This document shows, piece by piece, positions 53,762 to 61,778 of a stretch of 64,000 nucleotides of DNA; within the stretch, counting starts at the first letter, position 1; every line of letters starts with the position of its first letter. The notes under the pieces were generated by a model. That model was given only the letters and a program-made list of their open reading frames with translations, searched no databases and was not told the DNA's origin. Where the stretch lies: assembly GCF_900060185.1 (NCBI RefSeq), contig NZ_FIZY01000006.1, positions 62,001 to 126,000 on the forward strand. Reading direction: 5' to 3'. The stretch is from Grimontia marina. GTDB lineage: Bacteria; Pseudomonadota; Gammaproteobacteria; Enterobacterales; Vibrionaceae. Made by a program: the position numbers and the translations under genes.

Positions 53762-54988
53762 TTACCCTTTCACACAAACCACTTGCTTCAGGGTATGCAC
53801 CACTTCGACAAGGTCTTTCTGTGCTTCCATGACTTTGTCGATATCTTTGTAGGCGTGCGGGATTTCATCAATCACTGCTGCATCTTTTCGGCACTCAACA
53901 CCTTCCGTCGCGGCAACTTGATCTTTGATGCTATAAACCTTTTTCGCCTGTGTTCTCGACATCACACGCCCAGCGCCATGACTACAGCTTTCGAAGCTTT
54001 CTGGATTGCCAAGCCCTCGAACGATGAAGGACTTCGCCCCCATGTTACCAGGGATAATCCCCAGTTCGCCCTTGCCAGCCCTCACCGCGCCTTTACGAGT
54101 GACATAGCATGACTTACCAAAGTGCGTTTCCCGCGAGATATAGTTGTGGTGACAATTCACCGCCACGTCTGCCGTTTCAAATGGCACTGGGATTTGTTTT
54201 CTCAGCGCTGTAATCGCATTGATCATCATGATTTCACGGTTCTTCGCGGCAAAATCCTGCGCCCATTCGACAGCTTCCACGTAATCGTTAAAGTAGTCGC
54301 TGCCCTCTTCCAAATACGCCAGATCCTGATCGGGAAGGTGGATCTGGTGTCGTTCCATCTCCTTCTTCGCCAGTTCGATAAAGTAGGTACCAATGCGGTT
54401 TCCTACGCCACGGCTACCAGAGTGAAGCATGATCCAAACTGCGTCGTTTTCATCCAGACAAAGCTCCAGAAAGTGGTTCCCCGTTCCCATGGTGCCAAGA
54501 TGGTTAACGTGGTTGCTTTTCCTGATCGCCGGATGCTTATGGCAGATTGCCTCGAAGCGCAGTTCCAGCTTTTTCCACTCTTTTTCTACCACTTCAGGGA
54601 TGTTATGCCACGCGCCGCGGTCGGTTTTTCCTCGCCCTAACGTTCTTCCATGTGGAATCGCCGACTCAAAGGCATGTCTGATACCACTGAGGTTATCCGG
54701 TAGCTGTGAGGCTTTCAGCGAGGTTTTGGTCGCGAGCATCCCACAGCCGATATCCACACCTACTGCTGCCGGAATCACGGCTTTAACCGAGGGGATCACG
54801 CTACCAATCGTAGCCCCCATACCAAGGTGGACATCCGGCATTACGGCAATATGGGAGTGAACAATATCCATAGATGCGATGTTATTAAGCTGTTGGCGTG
54901 CCTTATCTTCAAACGGTACGCCTTTGGTCCACGCTTTTATCGTTGCTTTGTTTTCGTTTTTAATTTCGATGTAGTTTTCAGTACACAT
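53762..54988 (-). CDS. rtcB: RNA ligase RtcB
   Basis: 408-aa 3'-phosphate RNA ligase that joins 2',3'-cyclic-phosphate ends to 5'-OH ends using GTP and Mn2+. Metal and active-site motifs: GVDIGCGM (about residue 78), GTMGTGNHFLEL, HSGSRGVG, CHHNYIS and CSHGAGRVMSR with the guanylylated His. It repairs tRNA and rRNA cut by toxins. Leftward operon with the slipin gene 56 bp upstream; RtcR is divergent. No rtcA cyclase follows, unlike the E. coli operon. Confidence 0.95.
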   Translation of the reverse strand: MCTENYIEIKNENKATIKAWTKGVPFEDKARQQLNNIASMDIVHSHIAVMPDVHLGMGATIGSVIPSVKAVIPAAVGVDIGCGMLATKTSLKASQLPDNLSGIRHAFESAIPHGRTLGRGKTDRGAWHNIPEVVEKEWKKLELRFEAICHKHPAIRKSNHVNHLGTMGTGNHFLELCLDENDAVWIMLHSGSRGVGNRIGTYFIELAKKEMERHQIHLPDQDLAYLEEGSDYFNDYVEAVEWAQDFAAKNREIMMINAITALRKQIPVPFETADVAVNCHHNYISRETHFGKSCYVTRKGAVRAGKGELGIIPGNMGAKSFIVRGLGNPESFESCSHGAGRVMSRTQAKKVYSIKDQVAATEGVECRKDAAVIDEIPHAYKDIDKVMEAQKDLVEVVHTLKQVVCVKG

Positions 54989-55044
54989 TGTGCTTTCCTT
55001 GATGACGCGCCTTACCGTATTTGCTTCACGGCAAGACGCGTTTT

Positions 55045-56199
55045 CTATGTCATTTTCACCACGCCTTGCATGAGTCCTTCCAGACCACCGTAGACGTTGA
55101 GGTTGCTGATTTTGTCCGCCACTTTTTCAAGTGCTTCCAGCTCTTTCAGGCGCATCAGTGTTGGGTTATTTTCCATCACTTTGGCGGTGTTGTGCAGGCT
55201 TCGTGTCGCTGCCGTTTCCTCACGACGTTTGATCACGTTGGCCTCTGCCGCTTTTTGTGCTTCAACCACCTGGTTGAGAATCGCTTTGATTTCACCCGGT
55301 AAAATGATGTCTTTCATACCCACGTTGCCTAACTCGACACCGACTGCTTTCAGATTTTCTGCCACCAGCTCTTTCACGGTTTCACCCACGTAGAGCTTAT
55401 CCAGCAGTAAATCGTCCAACGCTTTGGTGCCAATGGCTTCACGCAGCGCTAACTGCAGTAGTTTGTAGGCGTATTGCTCGACATCATCCACGCTGCTAGC
55501 TGCTGTTTCAGCATCCAAGATGCGGATGTTGGCGGTTAAGTTGATGCGCAGGCTAACGCGATCTTTGGTCATGATTTCCTGACCTGACACTTCCAGAATC
55601 TGGGTGCGCGTGTCATAGCTTTTCAACTGAAACTCACGGTTGAACTGCCAGTAGCCATAAGTACCCGGAGACAATTTTTCCGACAGCTTACCGTCGATAT
55701 AAAGCAGACCGACATGGCTGTTTTTCACTGTCGCCACCGCTACGGGTTTCACTGCGACCGTCGATTCACTGCGTATCAAACGCGTCGCCAGGTTCACACC
55801 GGCTTTGTTGATCAAATACAGCGTTTTATCTTCCACCAGCGGTGTATCTGCAATGTCGATACGATCCAATCGGATCTCACCGGCATCTTTCCACATAAAC
55901 AGACGCTCTCCCGGTGCCACCACACCACGCAACATGCCATCAAGATACAACATGCCTACTTCAGTATCCTGAAGTTTCTCGTGTTGGATGTGCTCCTTCA
56001 AAGAGGCTGAGCCTTGGTATAAGCGCTCTCCGTTTTTCTGGGAGAAATACAGCTCATCGATATCGAAAACTTCGAATTCAACATCGTCTTTCATGTCCCA
56101 AATTTTGTGTAAACCCGGCGTAAGCACTTGGGTCAGTTTCTGGTTTTGATAAACCAGTGCGCGTTCGTTTTCTGCGATTTTGATGGTTTTACGAAACAT
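55045..56199 (-). CDS. Slipin/SPFH-family protein of the rtc operon
   Basis: 384 aa. The SPFH/band-7 region lies about residues 180-345 (YDTRTQILEVSGQEIMTKDRV, VELGNVGMKDIILPGEI), followed by a coiled coil. The N-terminal half contains three copies of one unit (residues 10-36, 79-105, 161-187; for example HVGLLYIDGKLSEKLSPGTY). There is no N-terminal membrane hairpin, so it is probably cytoplasmic or peripheral. Slipins of this kind occur beside RtcB in other bacteria; the mechanism is unknown. Confidence 0.85.
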   Translation of the reverse strand: MFRKTIKIAENERALVYQNQKLTQVLTPGLHKIWDMKDDVEFEVFDIDELYFSQKNGERLYQGSASLKEHIQHEKLQDTEVGMLYLDGMLRGVVAPGERLFMWKDAGEIRLDRIDIADTPLVEDKTLYLINKAGVNLATRLIRSESTVAVKPVAVATVKNSHVGLLYIDGKLSEKLSPGTYGYWQFNREFQLKSYDTRTQILEVSGQEIMTKDRVSLRINLTANIRILDAETAASSVDDVEQYAYKLLQLALREAIGTKALDDLLLDKLYVGETVKELVAENLKAVGVELGNVGMKDIILPGEIKAILNQVVEAQKAAEANVIKRREETAATRSLHNTAKVMENNPTLMRLKELEALEKVADKISNLNVYGGLEGLMQGVVKMT

Positions 56200-56365
56200 A
56201 ATCTTTTTCCTTGTTTAGTGAGAAACGAAAGGACACAGCGTGACGATGCAGTGGCAACTGTCGCTCTTGGTAAAGGGAGCTTCCTGCCTGCTTTACCCCT
56301 CTGCGCGGTTGCGTCTTCATCTCATTGGTTGCTCCGTTCGTTTCCTTGCTTCCATTTGTAAGCGT

Positions 56366-56435
56366 TATCTGAGTGGGACTCGAACCCACGACATACGAAT
56401 TGACTTCGCCGTTCTACCAATTGAACTATCAGTTA
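56366..56435 (-). ncRNA. tRNA-like element 3 (closest to the slipin gene)
   Basis: 70 nt. Acceptor arms TAACTGA / TCAGATA pair at 6 of 7; D arm GTTC-AATTGGTA-GAAC is perfect with the GG of the D loop; T arm GTGGG-TTCGAGT-CCCAC is perfect with a canonical T loop. The anticodon arm is aberrant: GCGAA/TTCGT with a 5-base loop GTCAA, no U33. No CCA is encoded. It has the tRNA elbow but should not decode. Lies in the leader of slipin-rtcB. Confidence 0.75.
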
Positions 56436-56439
56436 AGGT

Positions 56440-56508
56440 GACTAGAGCGGGAATCGAACCCGCAGGTGACGGAACATGTCCGCTGCTTTACCGTTTAGCT
56501 ATCTAGTA
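56440..56508 (-). ncRNA. tRNA-like element 2
   Basis: 69 nt. Acceptor TACTAGA / TCTAGTC (6 of 7 pairs), D arm GCT-AAACGGTAA-AGC, anticodon-like arm GCGGA / TCCGT with 5-base loop CATGT (no U33), variable CACCT, perfect T arm GCGGG-TTCGATT-CCCGC. An A then CC follows the acceptor, but not CCA. As in element 3, the elbow is intact and the anticodon arm altered. Confidence 0.75.
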
Positions 56509-56514
56509 GTTTTT

Positions 56515-56543
56515 GGGGAATCGAACCCTCGGCAGTTTCCTGC
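56515..56543 (-). ncRNA. Partial tRNA-like element (T-arm fragment)
   Basis: A T-arm-like hairpin GAGGG-TTCGATT-CCCC (56515-56530) preceded by a small hairpin GCAG-GAAA-CTGC with a GNRA loop (56532-56543). No full acceptor or D arm is visible. It reads as a third, more degraded tRNA mimic between element 2 and the 5' structure. Confidence 0.6.
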
Positions 56544-56559
56544 TCCCTCCCAGGGGAAG

Positions 56560-56631
56560 CGTGATTGGTATACACAGTCACAGTGTGAGGTGCACCGGGG
56601 TGGTATTCAGAACCACACGCCGCTAATCACG
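56560..56631 (-). ncRNA. 5'-terminal structured element of the rtc transcript
   Basis: 72 nt closed by a perfect 7-bp stem CGTGATT / AATCACG. Inside are GTGGT-TCTGAAT-ACCAC (5-bp stem, 7-base loop) and CACA-CTGTGAC-TGTG (4-bp stem, 7-base loop with GTG at the anticodon position and U33). It is tRNA-sized but its arms are not in normal order. Its first base matches the start site predicted from the sigma54 promoter. A Y-RNA-like role is possible, but no Ro-binding motif is seen. Confidence 0.55.
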
Positions 56632-56641
56632 AACTTGTTAT

Positions 56642-56657
56642 TCCAAGTCACGTGCCA
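56642..56657 (-). promoter_or_regulatory. sigma54 promoter of the tRNA-like/slipin/rtcB transcript
   Basis: Minus-strand TGGCACGTGACTTGGA matches the sigma54 consensus TGGCACNNNNNTTGCA except at one base of the -12 element (GG for GC). Predicted +1 is near 56631. RtcR is a sigma54 activator encoded divergently; activator sites should lie in the AT-rich 56660-56795 segment, where GGATAT occurs three times near 56778-56802. Confidence 0.8.
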
Positions 56658-56813
56658 GTTTAAAAAAATGAGTAAGAATTAATTTTTATTTTATTTTTTT
56701 TATTGAATTAAAATATTTTCAGTCGATTATCAGTCACCAGATTTATTGCCAGTAATATTTAAATATTAGATACTTTTGGATATGGATATATCTTTTTGGA
56801 TATGAATGTAGTG

Positions 56814-58409
56814 ATGAAGAAAACGATTGTTGTCAGCCTTTTGGGCACACAGTTAGACAGAATTGGAAAACGGGTTGATAGATGGACGCGCTGGAGACCA
56901 AATGTCGGATTGGTTCAACAAGAAAGCCTGTCTATCGACACGCTTTATTTACTGCATGACAACCATTCCAAGCGCCTTGCCAATAACGTTGCCGTTGATA
57001 TCGAATCCGTTTCGCCAGACACAAGCGTTGCCTTATGCCAGATGAACTTCGCCGATCCGTGGGATTTTGAAGAGGTGTACGCCAAGCTTTATGACTTTTG
57101 TGAAGCGATGGATTTCGACATCGATAATCATGATTACCTTTTCCACATCACGACGGGCACTCACGTGGCACAGATTTGTAGCTACCTGCTGACGGAGAGT
57201 CGTCACTTTCCGGGGAAGCTAATCCAGTCTGCGCCTGATCTGTCCAAGGAAGATAAGACCATTGGCCGTGTGCAGATTATCGATCTGGATCTGTCTCGCT
57301 ATGACCAGCTCGCCACGCGCTTTGATAATGCACGAATTGAAGACGAAACCTTTTTGAAAGGCGGCATAGAAACACGCAATGAAGCCTTCAACCTGATGAT
57401 TTCGCAGATCGAAAAGGTCGCGATTCGCTCAACCGCCCCTATCCTGCTTACCGGACCAACAGGCGCAGGGAAAAGCCAACTCGCTCAGCGCATCTATCAG
57501 CTCAAAAAGCGCCGGTCACTTATCAAAGGCGAGCTTATCACCGTGAACTGTGCAACGCTTAGAGGCATGAATGCAATGGCAGCGCTGTTCGGACATACCA
57601 AAGGCGCTTTCACGGGCGCTTCTGCGGCGCGGGAAGGTTTTCTGCGCTCCGCCGACAAGGGGCTGCTGTTTCTGGATGAAATTGGCGAGCTTGGGCTTGA
57701 GGAGCAAGCTATGTTGCTTCATGCCATCGAATACAAGCGGTTTCACCCTGTTGGCAGCGATAAGGACGTAAACAGCGATTTTCAACTCATCGCTGGTACA
57801 AACCGTGATTTGAAAGCCATGGTGATAGAGGGCGCGTTTCGTGAGGATTTGCTGGCGAGAATTAACTTGTGGACGTATCCACTTCCTGGACTGAAAGATC
57901 GCAAAGAAGATATTGAGCCTAATCTGGATTATGAAGTGATGGCCTTCGCCGAGAAACATGGTGATCGCATTCGCTTCAACAAAGAAGCGCGTGATAAGTT
58001 CCTCTCCTTTGCACTCTCTCATCAGGCGACCTGGAACAGTAACTTCCGCGACTTGAGCTCTGCAGTCACCCGATTGGGCACATTGGCAGATTCATCGAGA
58101 ATTGCAGTTGAAGATGTAGACGATGAAATAGCGCGTCTCTCTGGCATGTGGAGCGGCTCGTCATATGAACATGAACGTTCCTTTCTGTCTCTCCTTGATA
58201 ACGAAGCCAGGGATGATTTGGACACCTTTGACGCGCACCAGCTTAACTATGTGTTGAGTGTATGTGACCGACATGATTCGATGGCATCTGCAGGACGTGA
58301 ATTGTTCAATATCAGCCGAATGAAAAAGGTTCAGTCTAACGACTCAGCGAGGCTTCAAAAGTATCTGGCAAAGTTTGGGGTTTCTTGGAAGGAATTGAAG
58401 AAAAAGTGA
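56814..58409 (+). CDS. rtcR: sigma54-dependent activator RtcR
   Basis: 531 aa from ATG 56814 (MKKTIVVSLLGTQLD), about the length of E. coli RtcR; starts at 56802 (ATG) or 56796 (TTG) are possible. The N-terminal CARF-type sensor domain covers about residues 1-175 (DYLFHITTGTHVAQICSYLL, RVQIIDLDLSRYD). The AAA+ domain follows with GPTGAGKS, the sigma54-contacting GAFTGA loop and LLFLDEIGELG. A C-terminal DNA-binding region ends the protein. It senses RNA damage products and activates the rtc promoter. Divergent from slipin-rtcB. Confidence 0.95.
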   Translation: MKKTIVVSLLGTQLDRIGKRVDRWTRWRPNVGLVQQESLSIDTLYLLHDNHSKRLANNVAVDIESVSPDTSVALCQMNFADPWDFEEVYAKLYDFCEAMDFDIDNHDYLFHITTGTHVAQICSYLLTESRHFPGKLIQSAPDLSKEDKTIGRVQIIDLDLSRYDQLATRFDNARIEDETFLKGGIETRNEAFNLMISQIEKVAIRSTAPILLTGPTGAGKSQLAQRIYQLKKRRSLIKGELITVNCATLRGMNAMAALFGHTKGAFTGASAAREGFLRSADKGLLFLDEIGELGLEEQAMLLHAIEYKRFHPVGSDKDVNSDFQLIAGTNRDLKAMVIEGAFREDLLARINLWTYPLPGLKDRKEDIEPNLDYEVMAFAEKHGDRIRFNKEARDKFLSFALSHQATWNSNFRDLSSAVTRLGTLADSSRIAVEDVDDEIARLSGMWSGSSYEHERSFLSLLDNEARDDLDTFDAHQLNYVLSVCDRHDSMASAGRELFNISRMKKVQSNDSARLQKYLAKFGVSWKELKKK

Positions 58410-58567
58410 GCTATGAACTACTGGTAAGGTGATGAAATTCCAATGGTAAATTTATAATAACGAATACTTACGCACAAACCATTTTATTTCCCTCGGAAAA
58501 TTTTTCACTTGAGTGATAAGTCATTCAATTCAATGAATAAAAGACGTAAAACTGCGCGAATACAAAA

Positions 58568-58590
58568 ACGGACGCTTAGTAGGCGTCCGT
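58568..58590 (-). terminator. Terminator between convergent rtcR and PPC-domain genes
   Basis: Stem ACGGACGC / GCGTCCGT with a 7-base loop; leftward it is followed by TTTTTGTA. It ends the PPC-domain gene and may also stop rtcR. Confidence 0.8.
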
Positions 58591-58598
58591 TCTTGTAC

Positions 58599-59003
58599 TT
58601 AGTATTTGCTCACCACCAGCTCAGTGTAGCCAGTATCAGGATCATGCTCTCGACTGAACCCGTAACCATCAAACTTCAGTAAACACACTTCCGCGGTGTG
58701 ACTGACAACACACCCATCCATCAAGTGCCCGCCTGTGACAGCGCCTTGTTCATCCGCAACCGAAATATGTAAATGAACATGCTCTGGCGTGAGCGTGCCT
58801 GACACAGAAATGATTTCGAAAGGCTCAGATTTTCTCAGCGTAGATTTTCCATCCGCCACACGAATCGTTAATTCAGACAGACACCCTACCAGCGATGCAA
58901 CACAGCCAGCTTGAATGTGGTGCGATTTCACTGCATCGAGTATGGACTGCTTGAGATCTGCGCCTCTGGTAAGACGAAATGCAATGGGTTCAACAGATGA
59001 CAT
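58599..59003 (-). CDS. PPC/DUF296-domain protein
   Basis: 134 aa, one PPC (plant and prokaryote conserved, DUF296) domain. Typical segments: RLTRGADLKQSILDAV, AGCVASLVGCLSELTIRVAD, HLHISVADEQGAVTGGHLMDGCVV. The HLHIS...GH pattern includes possible metal ligands. Bacterial members form trimers of unknown function. It starts 17 bp after the DUF3634 gene stop. Confidence 0.85.
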   Translation of the reverse strand: MSSVEPIAFRLTRGADLKQSILDAVKSHHIQAGCVASLVGCLSELTIRVADGKSTLRKSEPFEIISVSGTLTPEHVHLHISVADEQGAVTGGHLMDGCVVSHTAEVCLLKFDGYGFSREHDPDTGYTELVVSKY

Positions 59004-59020
59004 GGCGACTTAAACGATGG

Positions 59021-59311
59021 TTATTTAAATGACTTGTGTGGGAAAACGTTGCAGATACGTTGTTGCACTTTGTGGTCAATATCTTTTGATAGAACCAGCT
59101 TGGCAGGATTAAAACGGTTTCGATACACCTTGATGGTGCCGCTGAAAGGCGTTCGTTTGTTGATTTCTTCACAGTCATGAAGAAAACCATGAGGGATTTT
59201 CCCTTTCTTATTAACAAGCTGACCGTCCTTAAACTTGATAAGAATAATAGGACGGTCAACCAAAAGATAAGCAAATAAAGCGATAAAGCTGGCTGCGAGA
59301 AAGTACTCCAT
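59021..59311 (-). CDS. DUF3634-like membrane protein
   Basis: 96 aa with one N-terminal membrane helix (YFLAASFIALFAYLLV) and a cytoplasmic-like domain (KFKDGQLVNKKGKIPHGFLHDCEEI ending in a basic tail). I recognise this as a DUF3634-type protein of Vibrionaceae and relatives. Function unknown. It lies 9 bp after matP on the same strand, a possible operon. Confidence 0.75.
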   Translation of the reverse strand: MEYFLAASFIALFAYLLVDRPIILIKFKDGQLVNKKGKIPHGFLHDCEEINKRTPFSGTIKVYRNRFNPAKLVLSKDIDHKVQQRICNVFPHKSFK

Positions 59312-59320
59312 GCAGACTCC

Positions 59321-59770
59321 TTACATGTCGAGCAAACTACTCAAATCCTTCTTCAGCGCATCTACTTTCTTGTTAGCATTCTGGGAACGGTTGGCTTCAC
59401 CAATCAGGTATTCAATCGTGTCCGAGAGCGTCGCATCGAGTTCCTGCGCTTTCAAAGACAATTTTTCCCAAACTCGGAAGTCCAGGTCAATCGACTTTTT
59501 GCGAGTGTGCTCTTGTTCAGCATTAAAGTGACGCTTACGCTTCGCACGAATCGCCTGCTTGAGCTTAGTATCAAGCTCTGAAGACATATGTTCGCCGATC
59601 CATTCGATCACTTTTGTAGGCTCGTGTTCGAGCGCTAACAGTGACTTCACCGCAGCTTCGACCTCGCTGGTGTCGACATAACGCGTAACGTTCGCACCTT
59701 CTTTATGCTTTTTGACCAGATAGATCCATTTCCATCCGGCTTCGAGGTTTTCAAGTTGTTGATATTTCAT
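59321..59770 (-). CDS. matP: Macrodomain Ter protein MatP
   Basis: 149 aa, equal to E. coli MatP in layout: MKYQQLENLEAGWKWIYLVKKHKEG at the start, RAKRKRHFNAEQEHTRKKSIDL before the ribbon-helix-helix domain, and a C-terminal coiled coil for tetramerisation. It binds matS sites and organises the terminus. Three perfect matS sites lie in this window. It is divergent from the lonB-like gene, as in E. coli. Confidence 0.96.
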   Translation of the reverse strand: MKYQQLENLEAGWKWIYLVKKHKEGANVTRYVDTSEVEAAVKSLLALEHEPTKVIEWIGEHMSSELDTKLKQAIRAKRKRHFNAEQEHTRKKSIDLDFRVWEKLSLKAQELDATLSDTIEYLIGEANRSQNANKKVDALKKDLSSLLDM

Positions 59771-60008
59771 AATTCGAGTTTTATTTGGTTGAGAGCAAAA
59801 TAAATGTGAAATACAGTGACAGCGTAACAGCAGTTTACTTTTTAATCAAATTAACTCTGCGTATCTCTTTGATCTTTTCTATTCAGATATCAAAACTGAA
59901 CCCTTTTGTATCGAGGCTCTATTCACTTCGTTTCTTTAACACCGACAACTGGTTATCTTCGCTACTTTGAAGGAGCGTATTCATTTATACTCATCGGTAA
60001 TTAATACA

Positions 60009-61715
60009 ATGAAAAAGTTGATACCCAAACGTATGCAAGAAGTTTCCTGGCAGTCCGTCGTGCCGCAGTTTTCTCATGTTGAAGCGCACATTCGTCAATA
60101 CGCCGCTATCGAAGCGACCTCTCCTTGTGCATTGCAACCGAGATTAAAAAGCAGCATTGAACGTCTCGTTCATGAGCATCACTTCCCGCGTCTTCTTCTG
60201 GTGACAGCGCCAGATGTTTATGACTACCTGAAATTGCTCGAGAACATGGCGAAAGCGGCGCTACCGTCAGATGATATGCCTGTGGTCATCGCAGAGAATA
60301 TCGATGAAGTTCAGCTGTTTGGCGCAGTGTATCCGAACAACTCGGATGTGACAACGTCACGAACTGTAAATGGTCTCCTCCATCAAGCAAATGGCGGCGT
60401 GCTTCTCATTTCTCTTGGCTGCATTCTTGCCCAACCCAACGTTTGGAGCCGATTGAAGTCTCTACTTTCAACAAACAAGCTTGGCTGGAAAAGCGCAAAG
60501 CCTGATGTTTACTGCGAGCTACCACCACCTTCAGAAATTTCCGTCAGAGTTATCGTTGTTGGCGATCGCGCATTGATGTCTGACTTTGAAGCTGGCGAAC
60601 CTGAATTACATGGTTTGGCGAGCTACACCGAATTCGAACAGGACATGTATCTGACTGAAGAGAACGTTGGTACCTACCTGTCAGTGCTAAAAGGCCATCA
60701 ACAAGCTTTTGGTATCAAGCCTCTCGATCCAGAAGCCGCTCAACGTGTTATGCAGGCTGGTGCAAGATATACCGAAGATCAGGAAAGATTGCCGCTCTGC
60801 CCGCTTTGGACACAAACCTTATTGCGAGAAGCTGACTACCAAAGCACTGGCGAGACAATTGTGGCAGCAGATGTTGAAGCTGCCATCGAAGCCAAATACT
60901 TCAGGGAGTCTTACCTGCCATTACGCGCGGTTGATGACATCCACAAAGGTCAGGTATTCATTGATACCCGTGGCGAACACATAGGTCAGGTAAACGGCCT
61001 AACAGTGATTGAAATGCCAGGACATCCGATGGCTTACGGCGAGCCCGCACGTATTTCCTGTGTGGTTCACTTCGGTGACGGCGATATTGCAGATGTTGAG
61101 CGTAAAGCAGAACTCGGTGGCAACATACACGCCAAAGGGATGATGATCATGCAGGCGTTCGTTAGTGCTGCGCTGGACTTAGACGAACCGCTGCCATACT
61201 CCGCCTCCATTGTGTTTGAGCAGTCTTACTGTGAAGTTGATGGCGACAGTGCTTCCCTTGCTGAGCTTTGTGCGTTTGTCAGTGCCCTGTCTCAAACCCC
61301 AATTAATCAAAGCATCGCCATCACCGGTGCTGTTGACCAATTTGGACGTGTACAGGCCGTTGGCGGCATCAACGAAAAAATCGAAGGCTTCTATCACATC
61401 TGTGAGCATAGAGGTCTGACAGGTGATCAGGGCGTTATCTTGCCCAAGACCAACCTCAACGCGCTGTGCCTGAGCAAAGAAGTCACTGAAGCTATTCGCG
61501 ACGGAAACTTCCACATTTGGGCAGTCGAACATGTTGAGGAAGCTTTCCCACTGATCACAGGCTTACCATTTAGCGGTGATGAGGAAGAGGAAAATGGTGT
61601 TGAAACTGAGACACTTCTCGGCAAAATAGCCCAGAGAATTGATGTTTTTCATCACGGTGAGACCCGTCACACATCCTTAATAAATAAGCTTAAAAACTGG
61701 TTAAAACACAACTGA
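60009..61715 (+). CDS. Lon-like ATP-independent-type protease (YcbZ/LonH family)
   Basis: 568 aa from ATG 60009 (MKKLIPKRMQEVSW). An N-terminal AAA-like region lacks a clear Walker A, as in E. coli YcbZ; the C-terminal Lon protease domain has the catalytic Ser in EVDGDSASLAEL and Lys in GGINEKIEGF. IHAKGMMIMQAFVSAAL is also conserved. Substrates unknown. Between matP and fabA as in enterics. An upstream start at 59967 is possible. Confidence 0.88.
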   Translation: MKKLIPKRMQEVSWQSVVPQFSHVEAHIRQYAAIEATSPCALQPRLKSSIERLVHEHHFPRLLLVTAPDVYDYLKLLENMAKAALPSDDMPVVIAENIDEVQLFGAVYPNNSDVTTSRTVNGLLHQANGGVLLISLGCILAQPNVWSRLKSLLSTNKLGWKSAKPDVYCELPPPSEISVRVIVVGDRALMSDFEAGEPELHGLASYTEFEQDMYLTEENVGTYLSVLKGHQQAFGIKPLDPEAAQRVMQAGARYTEDQERLPLCPLWTQTLLREADYQSTGETIVAADVEAAIEAKYFRESYLPLRAVDDIHKGQVFIDTRGEHIGQVNGLTVIEMPGHPMAYGEPARISCVVHFGDGDIADVERKAELGGNIHAKGMMIMQAFVSAALDLDEPLPYSASIVFEQSYCEVDGDSASLAELCAFVSALSQTPINQSIAITGAVDQFGRVQAVGGINEKIEGFYHICEHRGLTGDQGVILPKTNLNALCLSKEVTEAIRDGNFHIWAVEHVEEAFPLITGLPFSGDEEEENGVETETLLGKIAQRIDVFHHGETRHTSLINKLKNWLKHN

Positions 61716-61748
61716 TCCGAGTTGTTTAGCTTACACGTGTACGCTAAT

Positions 61749-61774
61749 CTGCTCCTATCTTTTTGCAGGAGCAG
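61749..61774 (+). promoter_or_regulatory. Hairpin enclosing the fabA ribosome-binding site
   Basis: CTGCTCCT (61749-61756) pairs perfectly with AGGAGCAG (61767-61774) around a 10-base loop. The fabA Shine-Dalgarno AGGAG (61767-61771) lies wholly in the 3' arm, five to eight bases from the ATG at 61779. If folded, it would hide the ribosome-binding site. No T-tract follows, so it is not a normal terminator. Confidence 0.6.
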
Positions 61775-61778
61775 TTTA

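Noticed and set aside
56366-56508. Two ordinary tRNA genes
   Set aside because: Anticodon loops are five bases without U33, acceptors have mismatches and CCA is absent, so they are called tRNA-like RNAs.
59967-60008. Earlier start for the Lon-like gene
   Set aside because: The extra residues (MKERIHLYSSVINT) do not resemble family starts; the ATG at 60009 fits better.
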